DNA of 8,742 bases from Actinomycetes bacterium (lineage in GTDB: Bacteria; Actinomycetota; Actinomycetes; Propionibacteriales; Propionibacteriaceae): the NCBI GenBank assembly GCA_023387135.1, contig JAEWIK010000301.1:1-8742 (forward strand), given 5' to 3'. Below the pieces are notes generated by a model. The model did not search any database and had not been told where the DNA came from. It saw only the letters and a program-made list of their open reading frames with translations. Positions 1-6,314 of the stretch are shown piece after piece. The position numbers and the translations under genes were made by a program. How positions within the stretch are numbered: position 1 is the stretch's first letter; each line of letters starts with the position of its first letter.

Positions 1-478
1 ACTCGACCGGCGGTACGACACCGGCCTTCTCGAACTCGACTCCCTTGTGGACGAGCAGGGTCGCGTCACCGCCGTCGTCGAGGAACAGGTTCGGCGGCTC
101 GCCGCCGAAGTCGAAGAGCTGCTCGGTGCACCACCAGTAGTCGGGCAGCGACTCGCCCTTCCAGGCGAAGACCGGCACCCCCTGCGGGTCCTCCGGCGTC
201 CCCTTCCCCACCACGATGGCGGCAGCGGCCTCGTCCTGGGTCGAGAAGATGTTGCACGAGGCCCACCTCACCGAGGCGCCCAACTCCACCAGCGTCTCGA
301 TCAGGACCGCGGTCTGCACCGTCATGTGCAGCGAGCCCGCGATCCTGGCGCCCGCCAGCGGCTTCGCGTCCCCGAACCGCTCGCGCATGGCCATGAGGCC
401 CGGCATCTCGTGTTCGGCGAGGGTGATCTGCGTCCTGCCGAAACCGGCGAGGTTGAGGTCTGCGACTTTGTACTCCAC
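1..478 (-). CDS. ahcY: S-adenosylhomocysteine hydrolase, N-terminal part (3' end outside window)
   Basis: The enzyme splits S-adenosylhomocysteine (SAH) reversibly into adenosine and homocysteine in the cytoplasm. This relieves product inhibition of methyltransferases and returns homocysteine to methionine synthesis. The visible 159 residues are the N-terminal part of the substrate domain and match the family throughout: [16 protein letters not shown] (21-36), [19 protein letters not shown] (43-61) with the substrate-site His51, and [14 protein letters not shown] (74-87). The segment around [15 protein letters not shown] (106-120) is the insert of the longer bacterial-type enzymes. The NAD-binding domain lies beyond the left edge; I recall roughly 480 residues for the whole protein in actinobacteria. 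The start is GTG at 478. It is the only good start before the conserved EYKVADL, and a TAGGCT hexamer sits 8 bases upstream while no clear ribosome site is present. It follows the CDF gene after 77 bases and probably has its own promoter. Confidence 0.96.
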   Translation of the reverse strand, partial: MEYKVADLNLAGFGRTQITLAEHEMPGLMAMRERFGDAKPLAGARIAGSLHMTVQTAVLIETLVELGASVRWASCNIFSTQDEAAAAIVVGKGTPEDPQGVPVFAWKGESLPDYWWCTEQLFDFGGEPPNLFLDDGGDATLLVHKGVEFEKAGVVPPVE

Positions 479-486
479 GTCGCCAG

Positions 487-492
487 AGCCTA
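487..492 (-). promoter_or_regulatory. Putative -10 hexamer (TAGGCT) of ahcY
   Basis: On the minus strand TAGGCT fits the actinobacterial -10 pattern TANNNT and ends 8 bases before the ahcY GTG. A start site 6-8 bases downstream would give a leaderless or nearly leaderless mRNA. The same hexamer stands 7 bases before manB. No good -35 at 16-18 bases was found; a TTGAC nearby (500-504) is too close. Inference from spacing only. Confidence 0.45.
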
Positions 493-508
493 CGGCACCG
501 TCAACCCT

Positions 509-536
509 CGCTCCCCGCGTCGTTGCCTCGGGAGCG
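509..536 (-). terminator. Hairpin in the CDF-ahcY gap, possible weak terminator
   Basis: CGCTCCC (509-515) and GGGAGCG (530-536) form a perfect 7-base-pair GC-rich stem with a 14-base loop. It lies after the CDF stop codon and before the putative ahcY -10. That position suits termination of the manB-CDF unit, but there is no T run after it on the minus strand, so an intrinsic terminator is not proven. It does not resemble an SAH riboswitch to me. Confidence 0.3.
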
Positions 537-555
537 CGGAGCGGGCAGGAAGCGA

Positions 556-1497
556 TCAGGCGGACGGATGGTAGATGTCGGGCTCCAGGTAGAGGGACGT
601 GACCCGCGGCTCGGCGGCCCTGATCGCCACCTCGGCGTTGTCGATCACCTCGGCCACCCTGGCGGCCGAGTCGGTCGGCTCGACGGCGATCTTGGCAGCG
701 ACCAGCACCTCGTCCGGGCCCAGGTGGAGCGTCTTGAGGTGGATCACGCGCTGCACCCCGTCCGACGCCCCGAGCGCCTCACGGATCTTCGCCACCGACT
801 CGGGGGTGGCCGCCTCGCCGACGAGCAGGCTCTTGGTCTCGATGGCGAGGCTGACGGCCACCGCGATCAACAGCACGCCGATGAGGCCGGTCCCCACGAC
901 GTCCCAGAGCGGGTTGTGGGTCAGCAGCGTCAGGCCGACGCCGCCGAGTGCGAACACCAGGCCGAGCAACGCCGCGGAGTCCTCCAGCAGGATCACCGGC
1001 AGTTCGGGAGACTTCGCTGTACGGATGAACCTGAACCAGCTCTGCTTGCCCTTTGTCGGGCGGGACTCGCGGACGGCGGTGCGGAAGGAGAGCCCTTCGG
1101 CGACGATCGCCGCCGCGAGCACGACCAGCGGAACCCACCACCACGGGCCTTCGAGCAGCTCGTTGGGATGGCCCGCCTGCACCTCGCCGAACTTCTCGAT
1201 GGCCTCGTAGATGGCGAACAGCCCGCCGAGGCTGAAGAGGATGATCGCCACCAGGAAGGCGCTGATGTAGCGCTCGCGGCCATAGCCGAACGGGTGTTCC
1301 TCGGTGGCCTCGCGCCTGGCACGGCGGCCTCCGACGAGCAGCAGGATCTGGTTGCTGGTGTCGGCGATCGAGTGGACAGCCTCGGCCAGCATCGAGGACG
1401 CTCCGGTGAGCGCCCACGCGGCGAACTTGGTCAGCGCGATGAAGAAGTTGGCGGCCATCGCGGCCACGACCGCCCGAGTGCCTCCCTCGGTGCTCAC
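556..1497 (-). CDS. Cation diffusion facilitator family metal transporter (SLC30A9-like)
   Basis: A 313-residue inner-membrane protein of the CDF family, which exports divalent metals such as Zn(II) or Mn(II) by proton antiport. Membrane segments are visible at about 9-31, 35-56, 79-98, 120-138, 168-186 and 198-218, followed by a cytoplasmic domain (about 225-313). Family marks are the TM2 site HSIAD (His42, Asp46) and [14 protein letters not shown] (68-81). TM5 reads [11 protein letters not shown], with Glu172-Asp173 where most CDFs have HxxxD; the loop insert around 104-120 and this ED pair recall the SLC30A9/ZnT9 branch. Metal specificity cannot be read. The GTG start at 1497 overlaps the SIS gene stop in GTGA and has the strong ribosome site GAGGGGAG 5 bases upstream. 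A longer in-frame reading to 2277 lies antisense-free but inside the SIS gene in another frame and is not used. Last gene of the manB unit. Confidence 0.93.
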   Translation of the reverse strand: MSTEGGTRAVVAAMAANFFIALTKFAAWALTGASSMLAEAVHSIADTSNQILLLVGGRRARREATEEHPFGYGRERYISAFLVAIILFSLGGLFAIYEAIEKFGEVQAGHPNELLEGPWWWVPLVVLAAAIVAEGLSFRTAVRESRPTKGKQSWFRFIRTAKSPELPVILLEDSAALLGLVFALGGVGLTLLTHNPLWDVVGTGLIGVLLIAVAVSLAIETKSLLVGEAATPESVAKIREALGASDGVQRVIHLKTLHLGPDEVLVAAKIAVEPTDSAARVAEVIDNAEVAIRAAEPRVTSLYLEPDIYHPSA

Positions 1498-2513
1498 AGC
1501 GACTCCCCTCGTCCGAGCCCTATCCGCAGGTACGCCGCGGCGAAGAGCCCCTGCTGCAGCATCGCGACGTAGCGTTCCACCGCCGAGCCCTCGGCGTGCG
1601 AGATCCTGCAGGCCGTCACCTCGCGCAGCTCGGCGGTCTGGCCCAGCCGGTTCCTGTCCTCGGCGGCCGCCTCGTCGTCGAGGCCGTCGTCGACCAGCAC
1701 GAGCGCCGGACGCTGGGCCGGCGTGGCGTCCTCGAACGGGTCGGCGAAGACGTCGCGCGGTCCGGCGGCGTCGATGAGCGGCAGCAACTCCCCCGCATCG
1801 GCGGAGAGCACGACGCGTCCGCTGGCGGACCTGAACGCCTCGGCGATCCTGCGGCTCGCGCGCGCCGCCAGGATCGAGCCGCCCCACACCAGCGGCTGGG
1901 CGTCGGCGAGCTGGAGTGCCACCTGCTTGGCGGGGTTCTCGGTGACGTCGAGCGCGTAGGACGACTGCTCGGCGACGGCGTCCATGACCGTGGCGAGGTG
2001 GTTGGCGTCCACCGCCGGCCCGAGCCCGAGCCTGTGCAGGGCGTCCAGCACGACGATCGCGACGGCGAGCGGATCGCCCGTGCTCGTGGGCAGCAGCGTG
2101 GTGGCGCTGGAGGCCGACTGCCTCGCCAGCGGCGAGTCGAGCGGGCAGGCGACGATCAGCCGGGAGCCCCGCCTGACTGCCTCGAAGGCTGCGGCGCACG
2201 ACTCCCTGTCGCCGGCGCCCATCACCACGACGACGTCGAGCGGTCCCACCCAGCCGGGCAGGCCGAGCCTCGGCCACGCCATGAACGGCACCGGACAGGT
2301 CGGTTCCAGCACGGCGCGCAGCAGCCGCGCCTCCGGGCCGAAGGCGATGACGGCGCGCGGCCTGTCGCTGTCGTCGAGGGCCGCCAGCCCCGACTCCGCG
2401 TCGGCGGCCTCACGCCGCACCCGCGCCCCGGCCTCGGCGATCGGCCGCAGCACAGGGTCGGCGTCGCGCAGCACAGAGGCGTCGTCGAGCCTGGAATCGT
2501 CGAAGGTGTCCAT
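1494..2513 (-). CDS. SIS-domain, PGI/PMI-like protein of the TobH type
   Basis: A 339-residue cytoplasmic protein of the actinobacterial SIS/PGI-PMI-like group called TobH in mycobacteria, where it also follows manB. Visible marks: an N-terminal SIS-like half (about 52-165) with alternating hydrophobic strands such as PLDVVVVMGAG (91-101) and SRLIVACPLD (117-126), then a C-terminal half with ENPAKQVALQLA (192-203), PLVWGGSILAARASRR (207-222) and the closing YLRIGLG (328-334) seen in bifunctional phosphoglucose/phosphomannose isomerases. The SGNTEE-type phosphate loop and the ELNHNE-type catalytic stretch of active isomerases are not recognisable, so catalysis is doubtful; a regulatory or sugar-phosphate-sensing role is possible. 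The ATG at 2513 lies 3 bases after the Trm112 stop with only a weak ribosome site, so it is probably translated by coupling. The stop overlaps the CDF start. No manA gene follows, unlike in mycobacteria. Confidence 0.85.
   Translation of the reverse strand: MDTFDDSRLDDASVLRDADPVLRPIAEAGARVRREAADAESGLAALDDSDRPRAVIAFGPEARLLRAVLEPTCPVPFMAWPRLGLPGWVGPLDVVVVMGAGDRESCAAAFEAVRRGSRLIVACPLDSPLARQSASSATTLLPTSTGDPLAVAIVVLDALHRLGLGPAVDANHLATVMDAVAEQSSYALDVTENPAKQVALQLADAQPLVWGGSILAARASRRIAEAFRSASGRVVLSADAGELLPLIDAAGPRDVFADPFEDATPAQRPALVLVDDGLDDEAAAEDRNRLGQTAELREVTACRISHAEGSAVERYVAMLQQGLFAAAYLRIGLGRGESL
1503..1510 (-). promoter_or_regulatory. Ribosome binding site of the CDF gene
   Basis: GAGGGGAG on the minus strand, 5 bases before GTG 1497. 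It fixes the short start of the CDF gene against the longer in-frame reading and lies within the last codons of the SIS gene, consistent with translational coupling. Confidence 0.75.
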
Positions 2514-2516
2514 CGG

Positions 2517-2705
2517 TCAGCGCAGCGTGCCGGGGTGCCTGGCCTCGTCGATGCGCAGCACCGGGATGCCGTCGCGCACGGGATAGGCGAGCCCGCACTC
2601 CGCGGACGTGCACGACAGCTCGGCGGCCTCGTAGTCCCACGCCAGCTTGGTGTGGCAGGACGGGCAGACGAGGATCTCCAGGAGATCCGCTGGAAGCTCG
2701 GTCAT
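2517..2705 (-). CDS. Trm112-like zinc-ribbon protein
   Basis: A 62-residue protein of the Trm112/UPF0434 family. It opens with the typical [14 protein letters not shown] (8-21), then SCTSAEC (31-37) and [17 protein letters not shown] (40-56), the usual C-terminal strand pair of the family. Cys14, Cys17, Cys32 and Cys37 would bind one zinc. In eukaryotes and archaea Trm112 is the obligate activator of several SAM-dependent methyltransferases of tRNA, rRNA and release factors; in bacteria the partner is generally unknown, and none is encoded here. Start ATG 2705 overlaps the manB stop in ATGA and has an excellent ribosome site, so manB and this gene are made together. The reading frame extends upstream to 2825, but that part lies inside manB and lacks family similarity. 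Placement between manB and the TobH-type gene is, as far as I recall, common in actinobacteria. Confidence 0.93.
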   Translation of the reverse strand: MTELPADLLEILVCPSCHTKLAWDYEAAELSCTSAECGLAYPVRDGIPVLRIDEARHPGTLR

Positions 2706-4054
2706 CGTTCTCCTCTGATCAGCGACAGTGCAGTATCCCTCAGCCTGACCATCGTGTCGTGGTCTCTCGCCTCGACGTTCAGCCGCAGCAGCGGTTCGGT
2801 GTTCGACGGTCTGACGCTTACCCACCAGGCCGCGTCCCTGACCATGAGGCCGTCGCCCCAGTCGACGCTGCCCTCGCCCGCCAGCGCGTCGGCCACCTTC
2901 CTCATCGTCGCCTCGGGATCGGCGACAGTCGAGTTCAGTTCGCCGGAGGTCGGGTAGGTGGGGACGGTCGCCGCGACCTCGGACGCGGCGACGCCCGCCC
3001 GTCCCACCAGGGCGATGAGGTGCAGCGCCGCCAGCATGCCGGTGTCGGCTCCCCAGAAGTCGCGGAAGTAGTAGTGGCCGGAGTGCTCGCCGCCGAAGAC
3101 CGCGCCGTGTTGCGCCATCAGCGCCTTCAGGTAGGTGTGCCCGACCCTCCCGACGACGAGCCTGCCGCCGGCCTCGCGCACGACCTCGGCGACCCCCATC
3201 GACGTGATGGAATTCACCACGATGGCCGCGCCCGGCTCGCGAGCCAGCTCGGCGCGGGCTATCAGGGACGTCACCACCGACGGGTTGATGACCTCACCGC
3301 GCTCGTCGATGATGAAGCAGCGGTCGGCGTCGCCGTCGAAGACGAGGCCGAGGTCGGCGCCGTGCTCGCGGACTGCTGCCTGAGCGTCCAGGAGGTTCGC
3401 CGGCTCCAGCGGGTTCGGCGGGTGGTGGGGGAAGCTGCCGTCGAGGTCGAGGTACAGCCCGATGACCTCGATGCCGAGCCCACCCAGCGCCGCGGGAGTG
3501 GTGTGGCCCGCCATGCCGTTGCCCGCGTCCACCACCACCTTCAGCGGACGCAGCCCCTCCAGGTCGACCAGCGAGTGGAGGTGGGCCACGTAGCCGGGGA
3601 GGACGTCGAGCTCACGCCGCGTGCCGGGAACCGCCGCCGGCGGCACCTCCTCGTACGTGAGCTCCTTGATCCTCGCCATCAGCGACGGGGTGATCGGCGC
3701 CGCTTCCGGCAGGCAGAACTTCACGCCGTTGTAGGTGGCGGGGTTGTGGGAGGCGGTGAACTGGACCGCGGGCAGGCCCGTCGCGCCCGACGCGTACCAG
3801 ACCTCGTCGGTGCTCGTCAGCCCCAGTTCGACGACGCTCGCACCGCGTCGGAGAGCCCCGTCAGCGAAGGCCCTGCTCAGCGCGGCACCGCCTGCCCGCA
3901 TGTCGTGGCCGAGCAGGAATTCCCTGCCGTCGAGGTCGAACGCCGCGGCGAAGGCGGCGCCGAGCGCGCGGGCACCGTCGGCGTCCCATTCGGGATGATC
4001 CCCACCGACGAGCCCACGGACGTCATTGGCCTTGAACACCTGCGGCAGGATCAT
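2702..4054 (-). CDS. manB: Phosphomannomutase/phosphoglucomutase
   Basis: A 450-residue cytoplasmic alpha-D-phosphohexomutase that converts mannose-6-phosphate to mannose-1-phosphate, the step before GDP-mannose; many members also act on glucose phosphates. All four domains are present: the active-site serine loop TASHNP (100-105, phosphoserine Ser102), the Mg-binding loop DGDADR (240-245), the sugar-recognition loop GEHSGH (322-327) and the phosphate-binding RPSNTEP (415-421). The N-terminal FKANDVRG (7-14) is also typical. Length is normal for the family. The ATG at 4054 is preferred because the conserved N-terminus begins right there. A TAGGCT hexamer lies 7 bases before it with no ribosome site, so the message may be leaderless. 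It is the first gene of a unit with Trm112, the TobH-type protein and the CDF transporter. In actinobacteria the product feeds mannosylated lipids, lipoglycans and glycoproteins; PMM versus PGM preference cannot be read here. Confidence 0.96.
   Translation of the reverse strand: MILPQVFKANDVRGLVGGDHPEWDADGARALGAAFAAAFDLDGREFLLGHDMRAGGAALSRAFADGALRRGASVVELGLTSTDEVWYASGATGLPAVQFTASHNPATYNGVKFCLPEAAPITPSLMARIKELTYEEVPPAAVPGTRRELDVLPGYVAHLHSLVDLEGLRPLKVVVDAGNGMAGHTTPAALGGLGIEVIGLYLDLDGSFPHHPPNPLEPANLLDAQAAVREHGADLGLVFDGDADRCFIIDERGEVINPSVVTSLIARAELAREPGAAIVVNSITSMGVAEVVREAGGRLVVGRVGHTYLKALMAQHGAVFGGEHSGHYYFRDFWGADTGMLAALHLIALVGRAGVAASEVAATVPTYPTSGELNSTVADPEATMRKVADALAGEGSVDWGDGLMVRDAAWWVSVRPSNTEPLLRLNVEARDHDTMVRLRDTALSLIRGER
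2710..2716 (-). promoter_or_regulatory. Ribosome binding site of the Trm112-like gene
   Basis: AGAGGAG on the minus strand, 4 bases before ATG 2705 and within the last manB codons. It decides the short 62-residue start over the longer in-frame reading. Confidence 0.8.
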
Positions 4055-4061
4055 GGCCGTC

Positions 4062-4067
4062 AGCCTA
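4062..4067 (-). promoter_or_regulatory. Putative -10 hexamer (TAGGCT) of manB
   Basis: Minus-strand TAGGCT fits TANNNT and ends exactly 7 bases before the manB ATG, the spacing expected if transcription starts on the A of the start codon. It lies in the 46-base gap after DUF3499. No Shine-Dalgarno is seen between it and the ATG, and no -35 match was found. Inference. Confidence 0.5.
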
Positions 4068-4100
4068 GCGAGAAGCCGCGGGCCGCTTCGCGGGGCACTC

Positions 4101-4448
4101 TCAGTCGGGGTCGGCGACGACCGCCAGGTGACCTTTCCGCCGGGTCACCGAGGGCTCGGACGGGGGCGCCTCGGACGTGCCGAGCCCCGCCTTGCGGACC
4201 GCCTCCGCGAGGGCCATCAGGTCGTCGGCCGAGGCCGCCTGGGCGTCGAGTTCGCCCGGGAGCCTGATGATCTCCCAGCCGCGCGGCGCGCTCAGGTTGG
4301 TCGCGTGGGTGCGGCACAGGTCGTAGCAGCCGGGTTCGGCGCGCAGCGCCAACGGCCCGAGCACCGCGGTGGAGTCGGCATACACGTACGTCAGTGTCGC
4401 CACCGCCGGCGCTCCGCACGCCGAGCGCGAGCAGCGTCGGTTGGTCAC
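4101..4448 (-). CDS. DUF3499 family protein, likely zinc-binding
   Basis: A 115-residue cytoplasmic protein of the actinobacterial DUF3499 family; no function is known to me. The N-terminal half carries Cys6, Cys11, Cys41, Cys45 and His48 in CSRSAC and GCYDLCRTH, a spacing that suggests a zinc ribbon or treble-clef site. A GWEIIRLPGE strand (57-66) follows, then a helix (about 73-87), a Pro/Ser-rich linker and a short basic tail RRKGHLAVV (103-111) that I recall as a family feature. The start is GTG 4448: a stop codon lies a few codons upstream, so no longer start is possible, and TAACGT stands 6 bases before it. The gene is divergent from the zincin-like gene and ends 46 bases before manB. 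The same neighbours occur in other actinobacteria by recollection. Nucleic-acid binding is possible but unproven. Confidence 0.88.
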   Translation of the reverse strand: MTNRRCSRSACGAPAVATLTYVYADSTAVLGPLALRAEPGCYDLCRTHATNLSAPRGWEIIRLPGELDAQAASADDLMALAEAVRKAGLGTSEAPPSEPSVTRRKGHLAVVADPD

Positions 4449-4454
4449 GGGCTC

Positions 4455-4460
4455 ACGTTA
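4455..4460 (-). promoter_or_regulatory. Putative -10 hexamer (TAACGT) of the DUF3499 gene
   Basis: Minus-strand TAACGT fits TANNNT and ends 6 bases before GTG 4448, consistent with a leaderless transcript. The gene has no plausible Shine-Dalgarno (GAGCCC directly precedes the start). No -35 match. Inference from position. Confidence 0.5.
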
Positions 4461-4505
4461 CCGGCGTCACGGCGCCACGCGCCGCAGCCACCTCCCGTGT
4501 CGTCG

Positions 4506-4511
4506 TAGGGT
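4506..4511 (+). promoter_or_regulatory. Putative -10 hexamer (TAGGGT) of the zincin-like gene
   Basis: TAGGGT fits TANNNT and ends 7 bases before ATG 4519. The AGGG inside it (4507-4510) could alternatively serve as a ribosome site 8 bases before the ATG, so leaderless and leadered readings compete. With the hexamer at 4455-4460 it would make a back-to-back promoter pair in a 70-base gap. No -35 match. Confidence 0.45.
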
Positions 4512-4518
4512 TGGCACC

Positions 4519-4947
4519 ATGAAGCGCCGCGATCGACATGGACGGGGTCTGCGTGGCGCCCTCGCGCTGCCCAACCCTGTGACGGGCGCCCCGATGCCGG
4601 TGCGCTACAGGACGCGGCCGGCCGAGTATTTCACCACCTGCATCAAGGAGTCGGTGGGGCGCATCTCCCAGACAGCACCGCAGGCGCTCGGAGGGGTCGA
4701 CATCGGCTACGAGGACGTGCCGGCGCTCAACGCCACCTGGTACGACAGGGCGCCGCTCGCGGCGGCAGTGTCGGCCCGTCCCGGGCACAACGCCCAGATC
4801 GTGCTCTACCGTCGCCCGCTCGAACACCGGGCGAACAGCAGGCGCGAACTCGCCTCGCTCGTCCACCGCACGATCGTCGAGCAGTTGGCCGCCCTGACGG
4901 GCATCGACGCCTCCGAGCTCGAGCCGCGCGACGGCGACTGGGACTGA
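4519..4947 (+). CDS. Zincin-like metallopeptidase family protein without an HExxH site
   Basis: A 142-residue cytoplasmic protein of the zincin-like (DUF1025/PF06262-type) family, often annotated metallopeptidase. Recognition rests on the conserved N-terminus RDRHGRGLRG (4-13), the RTRPAEYFTTCIKESVGRI segment (31-49) that normally reads RTRAERFDDLV-like, the IGYEDVPAL strand (62-70), the QIVLYRRPLEHRA stretch (93-105) and the C-terminal helix SLVHRTIVEQLAALTGID (113-130). In active members the last helix carries HExxH; here the position reads His116-Arg-Thr-Ile-Val-Glu121-Gln, so the zinc site is incomplete and peptidase activity is unlikely. The ATG at 4519 is chosen because the conserved RGRGLRG follows at once; longer in-frame readings overlap DUF3499. 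It is the only plus-strand gene here, divergent from DUF3499 and stopping 5 bases short of the convergent DUF5719 gene. Confidence 0.85.
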   Translation: MKRRDRHGRGLRGALALPNPVTGAPMPVRYRTRPAEYFTTCIKESVGRISQTAPQALGGVDIGYEDVPALNATWYDRAPLAAAVSARPGHNAQIVLYRRPLEHRANSRRELASLVHRTIVEQLAALTGIDASELEPRDGDWD

Positions 4948-4954
4948 GCCAGTC
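4942..4954. terminator. Small hairpin across the two convergent stop codons
   Basis: GACTG (4942-4946), loop AGC, CAGTC (4950-4954) form a perfect 5-base-pair inverted repeat that includes bases of both convergent stop codons (TGA ending 4947 and TGA starting from 4955 on the minus strand). It is too short and lacks T runs to be a confident terminator; it is the only symmetrical element in the 5-base junction. Confidence 0.25.
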
Positions 4955-6314
4955 AGCCGGCGTGCGGGTCGAAGACAGTCTGCGGCACGACGATCGAGGA
5001 TTCCGAGGTCACCAGCGGCACCGCCGCGACCCCGCGGATCTTGTCGAGGTCCTCGCGGGTGACCAGCGCCCCGCGGACAGACCTCCCGGCGCCCTCGACC
5101 CTGACGACGACTGTCGCCGCGGCCGGGACCGGCGTGGTGGCGATGCCGCCGGCAGGGACCTTCACCTCGATCGGCTGCGACGTGCCGATCCTCACCCGTA
5201 GCCGGGCCTCGGCAGCGGCGGGGTTGGCGAACTGCAGCAGGGTCTCGGACTTCTGGGCCGAGGGCAGCAACCACACCCCGTCGTCGCCGACGGGAGGCAG
5301 CGCGGCGAGCCACACAGGGTCGCTCCTGTCGGTGCCCGGGCTCGCGGCACGGACGGCGGCGGTCACCGGGTAGTCGGCGCTGAGGCTCAGCGCGGCGCCC
5401 TCTCCGGCCAGCGCGTCGGTCAGGTCGAACTCACGCGTCGTGCCGGCCGGGACCTCGAGGTTCTCCAGCCCCGGCAGTTGGTTGTTCCCGTCGGCCGTCA
5501 GCACCATGAGGTCGATGCCTGTGGTGCGCTCACCGGGGTTGGTGACCACGAGTCGCCGGAGCCCGTCACCGTCGGGCAGGCCGGGGATCACCACCTGTTT
5601 CGCCGGCGCGGCGGCCGCGGGGATCCAGTCGGTTCCCAGGGGCTTGGAGCCGTCCCACAGGTGCTGGCGGAGCGTCGCGGCCACCCGTCCCTGGTCGCTG
5701 GTCACCTGGACGCCGACGGGGTCGGGGGACGACGCGACGACGCTCAGCGGGACGGTCCTGCTGGAGGCGGCGGCCACGACGACGCCCCTGACGCCCTGGG
5801 ACGCGATGCGGCCCTGCGGCCCGTAGACGGTGACGTCGACGATGGCGTCCACACTGTCGATGTTGGTGAGGACGAGGTCGGCCTGTTCGCTCTCGCTCAT
5901 GCCGACGGCGGTGAACCACTGTTCGGTGGCCGGCGTCGCGCAGGTGGTCGCTGACAACCCGCGCTCGGGCCCTGCCGTGGCGCGGACGGCGCTGACTGCC
6001 CCGAAGGTGGTGCTGCGGAGCCCCGAGACCACCTGCGGGCCGGCCGGTGCCGTCAGCACCGTGACTCCCTCGGCGTCCTTGGGGGTCTCGACCTGCGTCA
6101 GCGACGCGGTCCGCAGGCCCGGCCCGGTCGCCGTGGCGGCGACCTGCACCGTCGCCGTCGCGCTGGTGGCGGCGGGGCACAGCACCGACAGCCTCGCGTC
6201 GTCGGCGGGCACCTTCTCGGCGGGCGGTTGCAGGGCGGGCACGGCGAAGGTCGTGGCGGCGGTCGCTCCCGCCACCGCCAGCAGCGCCGCGAGTGGGACG
6301 ATCCAGCGGTTCAT
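4953..6314 (-). CDS. DUF5719 family exported protein
   Basis: A 453-residue protein of the actinobacterial DUF5719 family, function unknown. Residues 4-29 form one hydrophobic segment after a short MNRW start, acting as an uncleaved anchor or signal peptide; the rest would lie outside the membrane. It is rich in Val, Ala, Thr and Gly with many alternating short strands, suggesting repeated beta-sandwich modules (for example DLVLTNIDSVDAIVDVTVYG at 146-165 and RRLVVTNPGERTTGIDLMVL near 260-280, which look alike). The only two cysteines, Cys46 (SVLCPAAT) and Cys125 (TTCATPATEQWF), are the family positions and could form a disulphide. Start ATG 6314 overlaps the glycosyltransferase stop in ATGA and has the ribosome site CAGGAGA 6 bases upstream. 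The coupling suggests a partner protein of the membrane glycosyltransferase on the outer face of the membrane; that role is inferred. Confidence 0.88.
   Translation of the reverse strand: MNRWIVPLAALLAVAGATAATTFAVPALQPPAEKVPADDARLSVLCPAATSATATVQVAATATGPGLRTASLTQVETPKDAEGVTVLTAPAGPQVVSGLRSTTFGAVSAVRATAGPERGLSATTCATPATEQWFTAVGMSESEQADLVLTNIDSVDAIVDVTVYGPQGRIASQGVRGVVVAAASSRTVPLSVVASSPDPVGVQVTSDQGRVAATLRQHLWDGSKPLGTDWIPAAAAPAKQVVIPGLPDGDGLRRLVVTNPGERTTGIDLMVLTADGNNQLPGLENLEVPAGTTREFDLTDALAGEGAALSLSADYPVTAAVRAASPGTDRSDPVWLAALPPVGDDGVWLLPSAQKSETLLQFANPAAAEARLRVRIGTSQPIEVKVPAGGIATTPVPAAATVVVRVEGAGRSVRGALVTREDLDKIRGVAAVPLVTSESSIVVPQTVFDPHAG

Noticed and set aside
479..555. SAH riboswitch upstream of ahcY
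   Set aside because: The gap is only 77 bases, has a single simple stem, and the likely -10 lies between that stem and the gene, leaving no leader for a riboswitch.
523..1572. Plus-strand open frame of about 350 codons opposite the CDF gene
   Set aside because: Its translation is Arg/Gly/Asp/His-rich with no family resemblance; it mirrors the third-position GC of the real minus-strand gene.
1498..2277. N-terminal extension of the CDF reading frame
   Set aside because: The extension overlaps the SIS gene in another frame and is Arg-rich; the GTG at 1497 has a strong ribosome site and the conserved N-terminus follows it.
1596..2957. Plus-strand open frame of about 450 codons opposite the SIS and Trm112 genes
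   Set aside because: Runs across three well-supported minus-strand genes, low-complexity composition, no motif.
4068..4091. Imperfect hairpin (GAAGC/GCTTC plus a bulged outer GC) between DUF3499 and manB
   Set aside because: Short, bulged and without a T run; overlaps the region expected for the manB promoter, so neither terminator nor attenuator can be argued.
2759..4267. Plus-strand open frame of about 500 codons opposite manB
   Set aside because: Antisense shadow of a manB with all catalytic motifs; long only because stops are rare in GC-rich DNA.
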